Positions 1 through 13,504 are shown, counted from the first letter of the stretch. The stretch is 64,000 bases of DNA from Lateolabrax maculatus (GCA_031216445.1 CM062218.1:4229001-4293000); one strand, 5' to 3'. Program-made: numbers and translations. Notes: generated by a model from the letters alone, not told the origin.

Positions 1-599
1 CAGCTCTGCAATGGAGCATTTTCCTCCTCGTCTTTTGTTTCTGTATATCAGGACAGGACATTAACATAACCTGATTTTGATTAAAAATTAAGTTGAGAGG
101 GGCAGCTTTTTCACCGCTTAGTCAGATAAGATTAAATACTAGCCTTCCAAATCAACTCTCAGGTGAAAAAAATATATTTGTGTGGGTCTCCACTTTGTCT
201 CGCTCTTGCGTGTGGAGACGGACGAAGGAGACAAGGGGGACAAAAACATGTGTGCTGAGAAACTGAACAGCGGGATTGAACAGGTTCAAAGACTTTGGCC
301 TAGAAAGGAAACTGCAGGAGAGGGCATCTGTCATCCACAAAGACGTCACCGCAGCCTGTGGTCACTGCAGTTCATTCATTTAATCTGCATAATACGACGG
401 GGACGAACGAGATGCTCGTCGGGGCAGCCGGCTCTTTATCGTGTATCTTTACACTTGTACACCTCGTAAAGTTTTACTGTTTGGTGGAGGCATTTATCCA
501 CTTTACAGGACAAGGGCTGTGTACGTTGTTAGTATGGGCAGCCAGAGTGGGAATGGGAGACCTAACCTTGGCAGTGTTAAAGCCGCAATTACTATTCAT

Positions 600-845
600 T
601 TCATCTCCTCCACTCTCCTCCTCTCCTCTCTTCTTCTCTGTTCTTATTTCAGCTCTCTTCTTTCATCTGCCTCCCTCTCTTCTTCTCTCAACACCCCCTT
701 AGTTCATCACCTTTCTTCCTCTTTCAACTCCCTTCTCTTCTTTACCCTTCACCTCCTCTCGCCTTATTTTCATTTCCTTTACTCTGCTCTTCTCTCATCC
801 ACTCTAACTTCATCAACTTTCTTCCTCCTGGATTTCTCTTCCCTT
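600..845 (+). repeat. Pyrimidine-rich low-complexity tract
   Basis: CTC/TTC-rich on the + strand; open frames across it are compositional. Confidence 0.75.
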
Positions 846-1329
846 CAAAATAACCCAAATATGCATTATCTGCTCTTGAACTTTAACCTGTTATACTCCG
901 AGACACTCACTCAGCAGTACACCAAGATGCATGAACCTGCATACACAGAAACACACGGGACCCCTGGGTCTCACTACTCAATATCTAAACTTAACATATT
1001 GTAGCCTTGGATTTTAACGGTAGTAAGATGTTCAGGGCCAGAGAGACAGAAATCCTCTCTGTTTGATGTTGGATGCCTTCACCTACCCCACCTCTCCGCC
1101 ATGTACTCCTCCTCCTCCGTCCTTGATTCTCCGTCCGTCCCTTTGTCTCAGCTCATACTACCAGGCCTTGTCAGCACCCAAACACACATGCACACGCACT
1201 TTCACACTCGCTCGCTTCCCACTCAAGCTCTTCCCCTCTTTTGTGAGTATTTGACACTTTGTACCATCCAGGTAAGCTTCTGATTTTATTTCTGGTCCTT
1301 TAAACCGGGATCACACGAGCAAAGAAACC

Positions 1330-1347
1330 CACACACACACACACACA
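1330..1347 (+). repeat. (CA)9 microsatellite
   Basis: Pure CA dinucleotide run. Confidence 0.9.
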
Positions 1348-2184
1348 GACATACACACACAAATGAGCTCACCCCAGCATATGAACTTGCACACAACACA
1401 TGTATGACACAGAAGTGCATGCCTGTAAAAACGCACACACAGTGCTTGCAGTGTTTTCATCTAGCTGAAAGCTGTGTTCTTTGTCAGACGGCTTTGGCCT
1501 TTCACAAGAGTGAGAGAAATTACTTCAGATGTAAAAGCTACAGTAGCTTTGACTGAGGTGGAAAGCAGCACTTCCTTTTTTTTCTGTGCGTGTTATATGA
1601 GTCTATATACTGATTTCTTATATATATATAAAAAAGCACTATTGATTGTGGGTGTTGTTTTTTTTTGCATTTGTTATTTCGACTGCCAAGAAGAATTATA
1701 GTGCAGCAGATTGTGTCTTGGAAAAAAAAAACTGTTTTTCAGGCAGAACGGGAAGTCAAATAATTCATGCAAATGTTGCAATCAACAGTTCGTATGCTGC
1801 ACGCATAACACACCACCCATCTGTCGCGCAGAAAACTCATGCTGAATTTAAATGCGGAGCATGGCATGCCGTTAAGCGGCCTGTTTGCAGTTAACTTCAG
1901 AAGCTTCACAGCACTGGCAGATGGAGGTGCAGTTCATGTCAGGTGCACACAAAACCTCAGCAGATAGATTTTCTTTGTTATTAGATCTAAAATCAAGTGC
2001 CAAATATGCTTTCATTGACTGACAACCTTTCCAAGGTGTTTCCCGCCTCCTGACTAATGTACAGTGGCGTAGAAGCTCCTCATTGAATCACTGAGTATAT
2101 AAATAAATGGATGAAGCACAGGTTGGACCACCGATGGCAAAATCATCATGGCACATCAGAAGTTATGACAAGATAAATACACTT

Positions 2185-2445
2185 TAGGAAATACGCTTAT
2201 TTACTGTCAGAGAGTTAAATAAGAACTTTAATGTCCAGTATGGAGCCGGTTTGCTTAGCTTAGCATAGAGACTGGAAACAGAGGGAAACAGCCAGCCTGA
2301 CTCTGTCCAAAGGTAACAAAAGCTCACTGATGAGCACTTTATATTTTTAGTTTAATCCTGACAGTGTAAAAACATCAAGATGTGGTTTTAGGATGATTAC
2401 TACCAGACTATTTCGTCTTGACTTCCAGGAGTTTATATCTGTTTT
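2185..2445 (+). repeat. Dispersed teleost repeat (family C), copy 1
   Basis: Contains the ordered words GAAATACGCTTATT, CAGAGAGTTA, GCTTAGCTTAGCATAGAG, ACTGGAAACAG, CAGCCTG, CTCTGTCCAAAGG, TAACAAAA, GACTATTTCGTCTTGACTTCC. The same order recurs at 43438-43805 and 52318-52575. The words match a repeat I know to be abundant in percomorph genomes; its class is not certain. Confidence 0.75.
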
Positions 2446-3177
2446 TTCATTTTTTTCACAGATTAAACAAATGTTTTAATTAATAATTTTTCAAGCTGCA
2501 GATCGTTTTTACCATTGGACAGAGAAATCTAATGTCCTGTTAAAGTTGCTATATTTTAGTAGTTTCTGTTCTACAAAATAAAGGCTACATTGCCCATGAT
2601 GCCTGCTGCTCTGGATAAAAGTGTTTTGATCACATAAGCTAATATGAAGGTCAAAAAGCCATAAACAATAGGAAGTGGAATAACGTTTCGTTCATTTTTC
2701 AAACAAAGAAATAGCAAAACAAAAGAAGCAACAGCCTCGTAGGCGGACAGGAGCTGCTGGTCTCTTCAGAGGCAAACTTGTTGTTTTAAAGGTAATTATA
2801 CAAATAGCAGTGTTGTAATGATTTATTGATGTCAAAATGTTACAAGAAGCACTTTTTAAAAAATCAGGAGAGGATCTGAAACATATCTGCTCATGAATCC
2901 AAAATTTTTCCACCAGGAAAACAGATCTGCGTTTTAAAATGTAGACGACATGAGGGTTAATATGACAGATGGTTGTGTTTGTGTACCTGATGTAATTTTG
3001 AGTAGTGTGCGCTTGTGTGTACGCTGTATGTTTATGTGTGTGTATACCATGTGTGTATGTGTTGACTGAGAATATGGTATGAAGTGCACCAGAGGCATTG
3101 CATGTTCCCGTGGGTGAGCTCTGTGAAGGAAACATTATCCTGGAAAAAATGAGGACACTGAAGATCACTTGTAATGT

Positions 3178-3270
3178 TTGTGTGTGTGTGTGTGTGGGTG
3201 TGTGGGTGTGTGGGTGTGTGTGTGTGTGAGTGTGTGTGTGTGTGAGAGAGAGAGACAGAGAGAGAGAGAC
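3178..3270 (+). repeat. (TG)n with GGTGTG units, then (GA)n
   Basis: Compound repeat: TG run, several TGTGGG units, TG run, then GAGAGACAGAGAGAGAGA. Confidence 0.95.
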
Positions 3271-3382
3271 TTTAGCTTGTGTTTTGATTTCGTGTTTTCT
3301 TCCCTCTACCTTTTGCAATGGCCATTGGCAGCATTGCCTGCTTGAAATGCAGCTGCTACCTGTGAAGCCTGAGGTCCCCATC

Positions 3383-3386
<4 letters not shown>

Positions 3387-3434
<48 letters not shown>
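3387..3434 (+). repeat. (TG)24 microsatellite
   Basis: Pure TG dinucleotide run of 48 bases. Confidence 0.95.
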
Positions 3435-3435
<1 letters not shown>

Positions 3436-3762
3436 CCGTGTGTGATTTTGTGGGTCTGTTTCAACAATAGAAAACTGTTTGCATGTGTGTTAGCATGTGT
3501 TAAAGAGTTGTGTTCCTCATACCTGTGACAAATGTGTTTTTTTTTATAAGCATACCTGTGAGTTCGCAGACAAACCTTTGTGTTTTTTTGTTGTTCTGTG
3601 TTTGTCTCAAACAAAGAAACAATGTGTGCTGTTTTGCTGACAAGTGTGTACTTGCACAGCACATGTTTTCAGTGTATTTTACATTTTGGGTGACTCTCTA
3701 AGAATTTGTCTCTTTGTCTGTGCTTGTCTGCCATGCATGTATCCCTCTGTTCTCTCAGTGCT

Positions 3763-3797
3763 TGTGTGTGTGTGCGTGTGTGTGTGCGTGTGTGTGT
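3763..3797 (+). repeat. Interrupted (TG)n microsatellite
   Basis: TG run with two CG interruptions. Confidence 0.85.
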
Positions 3798-4014
3798 CAT
3801 GTTGTGTTATCACGCCCTGTGCTTGCAGAGAACACAGGTAGAGACAGTTTGACAGGCTTTTCAGAAAACAGCCAACTCTGGGGGGCCTGTCAACGCTATG
3901 TCTTGAGTTCCTTCACATTAATCTGTGCTTGTGTGAATATTTAGCCTATACGTATTGGCTGCTTTCAGTCTGTGTGTGTCAGTATGAAGGTATGACTGTA
4001 TAGACATATCCTTC

Positions 4015-4049
4015 TGTGTGTGTGTGTGTGCGCGCTTGCGTGTGTGTAT
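4015..4049 (+). repeat. Interrupted (TG)n microsatellite
   Basis: TG run broken by CGCGCTTGCG. Confidence 0.85.
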
Positions 4050-4624
4050 GTGCATTAAATCTCTGGGGGCTTTCTGCATGTTTCACATGGTTGAGAGTTG
4101 TGATTACTGCCTATACAAGCTGGCAGTTTGAACAGCTCTCACCCTCAGGGTAGTGCTAGGAAAAACCTGTGTGCCCACACACCTGCATACTAACCTACAC
4201 CGACACACACATACACTTAAACACACATGCACATCTGCCCCAACAACTGCGAGAAAACACCAGCTGGGAAGTAAATGTCACAGGAATGAAAGGAGGGGAA
4301 AACACCTGAGCCCAGAGTGGGACACCAGCTCCGTTTCTCTTATCCTCTTTATCACTCTGTCGCTTTCTTCCATAAAAGAACTTATAACCATTTAGTTGGC
4401 AAAAATTACCATTTGGTTGACATTGCCTTTTTTTTTTAAAATTAAATCTCCATTTTTCTCTCATGCTCACACACTCATTGTCACACACACACATAGACCC
4501 CTACCCTTCACAGACATCTTCTGTCAGCAAGGTAACAAGGTGACCAGAGGAGAAATCGGCATACATTAGTCCAACGGACACCACTCCCTTTTATTATGTT
4601 AATCAACCATCTGATGAGCATGGA

Positions 4625-4627
<3 letters not shown>

Positions 4628-4668
<41 letters not shown>

Positions 4669-4691
4669 TGTGTGGGTGTGTGTGTGTGTGT
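4628..4691 (+). repeat. (TG)n microsatellite
   Basis: 64 bases of TG with two GGTG interruptions. Confidence 0.95.
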
Positions 4692-6112
4692 CCTTCTGCG
4701 AACTGTGAATTTCTGTGAACCTACTAATGCAGACTTGCTGGTTTTCATATAGATGCACTCGTATACGCTTCAGCTCGGATTTACGACTGTGGGCTGATTT
4801 TGAAATGTGAAATTCCCCCGAAGAAATCAGGGGAATTGAAAGAACAGCAGGCAGAGGGGCAGGGAATTCAAAAGGGTTGGCAAGCATGGGATGCATATCA
4901 TTTATCAGAATCAGATCATCACATATAATATGTCATTTATATGGTTTGTAATAGATTATCAGCGTGTTTTCTTGCCAGATTCACTTGTGACGAGTGGAGA
5001 AAATAGATGAGACACAAAATCTTGACTAAAACAAAACAACAAAAGACTAAAATGTGACTTTAACCGACTAAATTCTTGTCAAAATGAACACTACAGCTGT
5101 CACTTCCAATGCATCACTGTACATATGCAGGTCATGCCAGCAAATGTTCCAGCAGAGGTTTCAGTTCGATCTACTCATCCATCTGTGGTTCTCTTTACAT
5201 GAAAGGTGCTAAATGCTGCATTCCAAACATCTATATATCATTGTCAAATTAGCTGTTATATCGCAGTATAATTATTGTAAACAAAAGAGACCTTGTCAGA
5301 GATAATTGGGCGCCTGTATCTCACAGCACTGGCGTTATCAGTGCCTATGTTTCTCAGAACTAACGCCATGTTTCCCATAATCCCCTTTGCTACTGGCTCC
5401 ATATGGCTTGTAAACAAGGACACTGCTGATCTTGTCGGTGATGGTGTTGTTTGTGTATCGTAATAACATTAATGTCTCAGTGAACGTGGTAATGATTTAT
5501 TGGTGTTAAATTGCTACATTTAGCAGCTCTATCCGGTCTAATGAGGGCTGGTTAAAGCGGCTGCATTAAGGTCGGCTTTAAAGACGCAATGTGTAATTTA
5601 TTCGACCATAAATGTGTGTGTTCACATACATCACTGGAGAGTTTGACTTGTATTGCCATTTATGACCAATTAGTAACATATAGGCATGTTTATTGCTGTT
5701 TTAACAGACATTACTGATGTAAACAAACATTCAAAGCTACTACAGCTTCTTTAAAACTGTTGTGATTTCATTCTTTTTTTTTTTTTGTGGAAAAACAAAA
5801 CAACCCCAGGGGAAAATTGGTGCAGTCTACGTGTTGCATTCAGTGTTTTCTCAGTATTGGATAAGTTTAAATTTTAACACTTAGGTTAAATATCAAGATC
5901 TGAATCTAGATTTTTCTGTAGCAGGCAACATAATTTGCTGTGAATGATGATTACTACATTATCAACATTAGCTTTTTGTCCAGAGGGCTGCGACTCTGTC
6001 CTCAATCAAAGTGCAGCGATGTGAAGACTTCAGTGTGTGCACAAGTGTATCGAGCATGTTTGTTTGTTTGCTATGTGTGATTATGGTGGGGGGCTGGAGT
6101 CATCAGTGGTCT

Positions 6113-6185
6113 GGTGTGTGTGTGTCTGTGTGTGTGTGTGTGTGTGTGTCTCTGTGTGTGTGTGTGGGTGGGTGGGTGTGTGTGG
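6113..6185 (+). repeat. Interrupted (TG)n microsatellite with GGTG units
   Basis: 73 bases of TG with TCTG and GGTGGGTGGG interruptions. Confidence 0.95.
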
Positions 6186-6285
6186 GATATATTTCAGAGA
6201 AGTTGCTTCTGTTCATGCTAGGTTAACCACCATAACAATTATAGCCTGTATCATTACCCCCCATTAACATCATACAGGCCTTGAT

Positions 6286-6286
<1 letters not shown>

Positions 6287-6316
<30 letters not shown>
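6287..6316 (+). repeat. (CA)n microsatellite
   Basis: 30 bases of pure AC/CA repeat. Confidence 0.95.
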
Positions 6317-6318
<2 letters not shown>

Positions 6319-6423
6319 TGGCACTGAGCTGGTAAAGGCTCATCAAGCCCCTCATTAATCACAACTTTGGTGCATTGCAATTGGTCAAGAAAACATCAAA
6401 CAAGCTTGTCACTGCGTTTAGTG

Positions 6424-6424
<1 letters not shown>

Positions 6425-6456
<32 letters not shown>
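6425..6456 (+). repeat. (CA)n microsatellite
   Basis: 32 bases of pure AC/CA repeat, about 110 bases after the preceding one. Confidence 0.95.
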
Positions 6457-6458
<2 letters not shown>

Positions 6459-7887
6459 CAGACCATCACAAAGCTTGATTCTCTCTAGTTTTAACAGCAC
6501 CATCAGTACCTGCACGCTGTTCCTCACACAACCATGTGCACATTTGTGTGTGTGTGTCTGTATCTAAATCGTGTCAATGCACCAGTCTTCTCCGCTCCTT
6601 TAAGCAGGCTGAGGCTGTCTGGCTGGCTAAGTGTTTGTCTTCTGAAGTTGAAGAGCTAATTACTGTCTGCCTCCTGCAACATGAGATTTGAGCTGCCAAG
6701 GGCTCGAGGCAGGACCTGCTCTCCTTCTGCTGTGGCGAACCGCTTCTGTATGATGTTACCTAAGCAAGTAAAAAGAGCTTCTCACGGGTGTGCAAATGCT
6801 TTAGACAGATTTCGGCGGTGCGTTTTGGGAGAGAGTCCAGTTCTCCATTTGTCTTGCTTTCCCTGTGGTTCCACTTGTATTATGTTGTAATGCGAAGCTG
6901 CAGGTTGTGCAGAAGGAGCTCCTGTGCTCAGTTTCCATTTTGTATTGCTGTTTTCACTTTGTGTTCTTTCTCATCCAGTTCAAGTCCCCTTTTCAGTTTT
7001 CTGTTCAAGTATTCTAGGTTAATTTAATTATATTTAAGTCTGAGTTGTTAAGGGTTGTTCCATTTTTCTAAATTCATAAATAAACCTAATCAACTGTTGA
7101 AGGGCTGTACATCCTTGATCTCGAGTTCACAGATAAAAGTTGCACCTGTTTCGTGGTAATGATTGACCTCTGGTTGACTCCAAACCTTCAGAGTCTGTTG
7201 TCATCTACAATGTGATGTTTTAACCGCGAAAACAGCAGCGGTTAGCCACCTGCAGTCAGGGGAAGCTACAGAGTTTCAAACGGCATAATCTAAACTATTT
7301 TCCAAAAAGGAAAGGGAAAGGAAAATGAAGTAGAAAGTGGAAACAGTGGCGACAGACTTTGAAAGTCTTTATTTCAGTATACAAAGAGAAAAAGAAAAAA
7401 CAACATCTGATTAAATAAAAACACCAGCTACCGTCTCACCAGCACTATTTAAAGACAGGTATACACACTATCTGCTCCTACAGCACAAAGAACCTTATTT
7501 AACCTAAAGAGAGGCTTCAACTGCTGCCGTGACTGCTGGCAGCACCCACTCAATGTTTTGACATCACACAGGGCAGTTCACAATGGTGTGTTGAAATGGT
7601 GATATTTTATTACATTAAAAAACATTTTAACAGCACTTAAATAACACCTTTAACAAGGTCTAGACAGTTTTTCTTTATCAAAATAGCCCACCTCTAATTC
7701 TTGTACACCTAATCTTTCTTTTTTTATCCTTTATTTAACCGGGTTTGTCCCATTGAGTTAATGTTGATTGTTAGACCCTTGCAGTGTCCTTGGACATAAT
7801 ATCTCTCAGGATTTATTATATTGTTGGACTGCCAGACTGCATTGAACCTGGGAGAAATTATATATCTTTTCCACAATGGTCATTTAA

Positions 7888-8086
7888 CCCTTGTGTTGTC
7901 CTCTGGGTCAAGGTGTCCTTCTGTGTATGTAAATGTTGTTATGCATGACATTTGTGATTCTTGAAGCGGTTATCTTTTGTTTTTAGTTTGTTTCTTGACA
8001 ATAGGAACAGAGTAAGAAACAGAATAAAGGAAAAGGATGACACAAACATATGATACATCACCTCGACCCAGAAGACAACACAAGGG
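7888..8086. mobile_element. piggyBac-type MITE with TTAA target duplication
   Basis: A 199-base element flanked on both sides by TTAA (7884-7887 and 8087-8090). It begins CCCTTGTGTTGTC and ends with the reverse complement GACAACACAAGGG. The terminal inverted repeats extend to 28 bases with two mismatches. A TTAA target site and termini beginning CCC are diagnostic of the piggyBac superfamily. There is no transposase frame inside, so it is non-autonomous. The near-perfect ends suggest a fairly young insertion. Confidence 0.85.
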
Positions 8087-8847
8087 TTAAAAAAAGATCT
8101 ATTGTAAAAATAGAAACCAGAAAAGACAGCGATGTAATCTATCGACATATTACATATATTTGTATTATATTATGTACAAGCAGGCCATGAAACTTCTGCA
8201 TAATGCTAGAAATCTGAGGAATAAACTTTGGGTTATAACAGTATGATACAGACTGTATACATAATTCTTGAAATAAACAGGTTGTCCACTGATTGCTACA
8301 GTGTGAACTGGTCAGTCTTAACATTATATGGTATATGTATGTGTGTATGTATTATGACAGTATGTTCAGCATGGTTTTGGAAGTTATTCACAACTATCTC
8401 ATCATAAATCTTTAAACAGAAACCAACTTTGAATTTCATATTTCAGATTTTTTCTACAGTCCTATTATATTTTACAGGGTTATAGTCATATATCAGTGAT
8501 ATATTCCAAGATCTTCTCTTCTGTTCTTTTATTTCATATTTATGTGCTCTCCTGTGCTAGCCCTTATTCCCTACTACTATATCCCAGTGTCTTCTTCCAC
8601 TCTCTTATTTCAGTTCTTTATAACAATGTTCCATATTGCAGTGTCTTGTTTCCAGGTCATATATTCAATGTTTCCGATTCCTGTTACATATTCAGTGCTT
8701 CCTCTCACAGATCTCAGTCCCCCTGTGTGATATTTCAGATGTGTGGTCCGTATGTGTTCCTGCTTCCCAACTGATAACAATATTCCTTCTAATGTGCTCT
8801 GAGTATGACTAATGGACTGCTTCTGTTTACACTGAAACTCTCTCAGC

Positions 8848-8849
8848 GT

Positions 8850-8898
<49 letters not shown>

Positions 8899-8948
8899 GG
8901 CATGTCTCTACCTAAAAGTGTGTGTGGTGTGTGTGTGTGTGTGTGTGC
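8848..8948 (+). repeat. Two (TG)n tracts
   Basis: TG runs at 8848-8892 and 8918-8948 separated by 25 bases of unique sequence. Confidence 0.9.
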
Positions 8949-9904
8949 AGCGTGCTTATGCTCCACTGTGCTGATTTTCATTCAGCTATAATAAAGCCTC
9001 TTGCTCTCTCTCATTTGCAGACATTAGTGAGCGCCACTTCTGGCATCTTTAGTAGCAGGGCGCGTGATGCAGAGAAAGACAGAGAGTAATAGATATGAAA
9101 AACAGAGGTGGAGGAATGCAGATATTACCGAGCAACTCTGCTTGTGTTCTCTGCATGATAAATAGTTAGTTAGAGAGGAAGACAGAGAGAGAAAATAGAA
9201 GGCAACAGAATTGAGATGCAGAGATAGAAAATGAAAGAACGAGAGCTAGACTGAGAATTGATGTGGAACTGAAATGCACTTCTTGTGAGATTGTCCTCAC
9301 CAGAAAAACGACAGCACTCGTCATTTGTTCAAACGGCCGAAGACGACCCCTGTATCCACTTTCATGGCAGAGAACCTTTTAAAGTCGTCTTGCATATGTC
9401 CTCTCCTCCCTGCTCCCTCCAGAACAATGACAGCATGTTTACAATGTTTACATTCAGTAGCAGAGCAAGTAGTAGCCTGCTGTTTTTATACTGTAGAAAG
9501 CCCTACGTGTAGGAGGGGAGTCAGGATGGATGAGTAAATAACACGTTGAGGGTTCACACCCTGCCTCCTATCAACATGTTAACTTGGTTTCTTTTAAAGG
9601 TCTCATAAAATTATTTTACCATCCTAATGTGATGTATTTCCTTTTGAAACAGAACACTGGAACAGGACATTAGACAGTGATGGATATTAAATATATTATA
9701 TTATCAATATTAAATGTAATCCAATGGGTTATTATTATTAGGGGAGAAAAGCAGTCTGATTGGAAAAAAAAGCAGGATGGCTGAAAATGTTGTGTTGTCT
9801 TAGAGCATCGAGGATGTTTTAGTTATACTCAACCTGCACAGGTTCTAACAATCGTCCAGGAAGGACAAGTGCCCATTTCATTGGATTTTCAACCATAAAA
9901 GGGA

Positions 9905-10115
9905 TCTAACATTGAAGTACCCGGTGGAGTTTTTAACCATTAGTGGGTCCCAACTGTGTTTTCTTGTGCATGCAGGTGATATGATACACACTCTTGCTAA
10001 TGGTTTTACACTATTCCACTGGTCTACAGGTGGTGGTAATGCACTAAGAAATGTAGCAAGGTGCCAGCAAAAAATATCAGCTTTACAAGAGTTGTGTGAG
10101 GAAGGAAATGCATTT
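9905..10115 (+). repeat. Possible dispersed repeat fragment
   Basis: Contains GTACCCGGTGGAGTTTT, TTTTCTTGTGCATGCAGGTG and CCACTGGTCTACAGGTGGTG GTAATGCAC, words typical of a fish interspersed repeat whose usual tail is an AAG-rich run. The tail is absent here. The 90-codon open frame over it is not considered a gene. Confidence 0.4.
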
Positions 10116-11341
10116 AACACATTTGTCAAACCTCAAGGATACATTCAGTGTCTTTTGGTAAACAGAAATTGTATTTGTTTATAAGAAAACGTAATTTCTT
10201 TAATTGAAAAAAATGTACTTACTTCTTCCTGTTTACGGCAATGTAAACAGGTGTTAAACAGTAAGTAAAAGAAGTATAAATGTAAAGTGACATCCATGTA
10301 GCAGTGCTGGCAAGTACCAGCACCAAATAAATAAATAAATAGATATCACCACCACAACACTCAGATTCGTTGTCATTGTCATGCTTTAATTATGTCTTTT
10401 TGCATTTACATTCGCTTCATTCACTGCATGATAAAGAGTAACAACAGACAGATGAATAGGAGAATAAAAATATAACTACAATTAGAAGGCAAGGTTATTA
10501 TGTTTACTATACATTCTTTCATTCAGCTTTTAATAAAAAGCAATTAAGTTTTGCTGTGGAAATGCTTTATTAAATCACATGTTTAGTGTTACTGAAAAGG
10601 AGAAGAATAATAATTTCCAACAGCCTCTAAAAACAAACACAAGCTGACCTATCAAAATTGTTGAATCTGTGATATCTCATTAGCCAGCGTAGCCCCAGCA
10701 TATTAACCGTATATACAGGACAAGTGAGGTGAAGAATAAATCTGCTATAATAGTCACATTTGACAAATTAATGTTAATTATCTCAATCTTGTACATATAT
10801 GTAAACCCAAAGCAGATCACCAAAGCAAGGATGTGACCTTTGGTTAAAGTAGCTTCCAAAACATCACAGATTAAGAGAAAAGGTCAAGTACAAATCATAC
10901 CGAAGCCTCGCACAAGCAAACGTGTATTTCCTTGTAATTATATCTTGATATATTTTGTAAATTCAGAGCAGAGAATAAGTGCTGCATCGCCACATTTTCA
11001 TTTCAACCCATTTTTGCTGTAATTAACAAGTGGAATTATGTCCCATGTGGATGAAATGTTCCGTGACCAAACAAAGCCATCGCTAATAAGTCGTAACGTG
11101 ATAATTACATGGTCATCAATTGGGAAAATGGAGCATTTTTAATCTCAATTGCACAAAAGTTCATTTTCCGGAGTCCCAACATTTTTTTATTTATTTTTGC
11201 TGGACCCCACCAGCCGTTAAATTTAGTTTTCTTTGAGTATTCATCAGTGTTTCCTCTTCCAGTCCTCTTTAGAAACATGTTGATTAGCTGGGGATTGAGG
11301 TTGAGTGTTGATTGGTGTGTCAATACGTTGGCATACGTGAC

Positions 11342-11342
<1 letters not shown>

Positions 11343-11374
<32 letters not shown>
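11343..11374 (+). repeat. (TG)n microsatellite followed by (GAAA)n
   Basis: TG run, then AGAAAGAGAAAGAGAAAG. Confidence 0.95.
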
Positions 11375-11377
<3 letters not shown>

Positions 11378-11486
11378 TAGAAAGAGAAAGAGAAAGCATG
11401 TTTAGTCCTCTCTTTGTTTTTTCCCCTGGGAAGTGATTAGTGTAACTAGCCTTTGCTGAGTTTCTATTTTAAAGACTTTAAAAACT

Positions 11487-11489
<3 letters not shown>

Positions 11490-11536
<47 letters not shown>

Positions 11537-11543
11537 TGTGTGT
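11490..11543 (+). repeat. (TG)n microsatellite
   Basis: 54-base TG run with one TCTG interruption. Confidence 0.95.
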
Positions 11544-12104
11544 AGTGTGTGGTTCACTGGGTTCATGCGAGTAGGATGTGTATTTGCATAGTTTGGATTA
11601 GTGATGCCATTGTTAACTTCATTATTAACTGTATGTAAATGTATGTTTAAAGACTAAAGATATTGTGGAACTAAGGACTGTTTCTGCCTCATCTCCTTAT
11701 TCTGTTCTGTTCTAATAACATCACGTGAACCAAAGACCTTTGATAAACTTTTTCAGTAAAGAATAACGGTTATGTTCTGAATGCAGTCTTATTACCTACT
11801 ATGGTTTTCCCATGAATTTTAAATGACTTCTGGGTAATACGTCACTCTGGGGTTTGTTAGCATGAGTGAAGTGTGAATTAAATCACAAAACAGTGAATTA
11901 TTTTCTAGGACTTCAGACTTCAGTATTTAGCTATGACAGTTGTGTGGTGGCGTTAATGCGGTTTGGAGAAGGTGTCTTTACTTCTTTACATACGATAGTC
12001 TTCAGCAATCAACACATTCTCACTTACACTTTTAAAATAATAAATATGCAACGTCCGGTTACACTTTCAAAATAAAGCTTGCTGAGAAATATTTCGACGT
12101 GCAG

Positions 12105-12260
12105 CAAAAGGTCGTGGTGAAACCGTCACAGTTCGGTTTAAGTTTAGGTAATAAACAAAGTGTTTTCTTACAGGAAATGAACCGCGGTCTCCTGGTTGGG
12201 TATTTGACACGTTGGAAGTGAGAATGGGTTGCAGGCACACAAGCACAAACTTGCTAAAGA
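12105..12260. repeat. Possible dispersed repeat fragment
   Basis: Words such as GGTCGTGGTGAAACCGTCAC, AGTTCGGTTTAAGTTTAGGT and GAACCGCGGTCTCCTGG resemble a widespread teleost interspersed repeat. No second copy of similar quality was found in this window, so the call rests on recognition alone. Confidence 0.35.
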
Positions 12261-13504
12261 CCTCGGGTTCCTGAATTCCCAGGAAGTACCGGGATCTTAA
12301 TTCCCAGTATCAAGCCTGCTTTGTAGCTCATGCCATGGAAATTATATGAACTACCAAGAGACAGCAGTTGTAGCTAAATTCAAAGCCTATAAATTCTGTT
12401 TTGCCAGTTGTATTTGGCACTTTTACAGTTTTACACTGGGTTCTCAGTGCTATCTCCTTTTTTTATTGCACTCACTGTTATTAATTTTCTCCACTCGATT
12501 TTGATAGCTTCCCACCAGTGCTTTTTCTCAGGTTCCAGCTGTGGTGTGTAATTTTGTATTGATTTCCGTGCAGTGAGAACCCTTCAGGGAGGGAAACCAC
12601 CAAGTTGAATTGTATGTGCAAACATTATTTTGCCAACAAACCTGCTGCCGATCTTATTCTGTCCTCTCTTATGTTTTTATAGTCTGTTTTCTGATCTATT
12701 CTCCTAAAATGGAAGCAAGTAGAAAATGCGAGCTGAAGCTAATCCCTGCTGGATGAGTACATATCATCCTGACACTAACCCTCCTCTTCCAAACAATCAG
12801 GTTGTTAGTATTCCCCAGCTGTCGCAGGTAAACAATTACTGCAAAGGGAACATTGTTTTGCACAGTTAAAGACAGCGGTGTAATTTCCTGAATCTTCTAG
12901 CTCAGAGCAATATAGGCTTTTACAGACGAGCCTGAATGCAGCGCACATTAAACACTTGACATGACTTTAAAGTGGCTTTGGAAGTGGAAGAAAAGAAGAA
13001 GCAAAACGGCTAGCAAGCTGTTTTCTTGCTTGTTTTTCTTATCTTTTTCTTTTTTCATGTTTCATTCTCTGATCAGCGACATCAGACGCTGCACTTAATG
13101 GATCTTCCTCGCCAGCATTTTCAGTCACAGGATTGATTTTGGATTAACATCAGTGTGTGTGTCATTCCTGGCTGTAACGACTGAGAAAACATACAAGTGG
13201 TTGAAATCAATTTCCTCTTCTGTTTTCATGTTCATTGAATGTGGCTTTCTTCACATTTCATAGCCAAGTTTGAAGGGTTTTTTTTTTTTAAAGCTTTTGT
13301 TTAATGGTAAATGAATGTTGGCTTTTCTCTCACAATTTAAAACCCTACAACACTCAAACACTTCACATACATCTGTTTCAATTTCTACTGATTTATTGGC
13401 ATAAACACAACATGAGTCATGTAGTCTGAGTGCTAAATATCATTGGAATTCTTTTAGAGAAGCAAAAAAGTAAATATACTGTATATGGCCTCCATCCATG
13501 TCTG

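Larger units (their letters stand above)
1..2184. other. Non-coding DNA
   Basis: Contains the CT-rich tract and CA repeat listed separately and CA-rich sequence around 1180-1440. No exon or RNA gene recognised. Probably intron of the nectin gene or intergenic. Confidence 0.6.
2446..7883. other. Non-coding DNA dense in TG/CA repeats
   Basis: Eight microsatellite tracts within 3178-6456, listed separately. Between them the sequence is AT-rich, with no splice-bounded coding segment or Ig-domain signature. Confidence 0.6.
8091..13504. other. Non-coding DNA
   Basis: Holds TG repeats, two probable repeat fragments (9905-10115, 12105-12260) and a purine-rich stretch at 9061-9255. Nothing coding recognised. 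Confidence 0.6.

Noticed and set aside
2692..3381. 229-codon minus-strand frame
   Set aside because: The middle is translated TG/GA repeat and the rest has no domain or codon bias.
9912..10184. 90-codon frame
   Set aside because: Lies over a probable dispersed repeat and has no domain.
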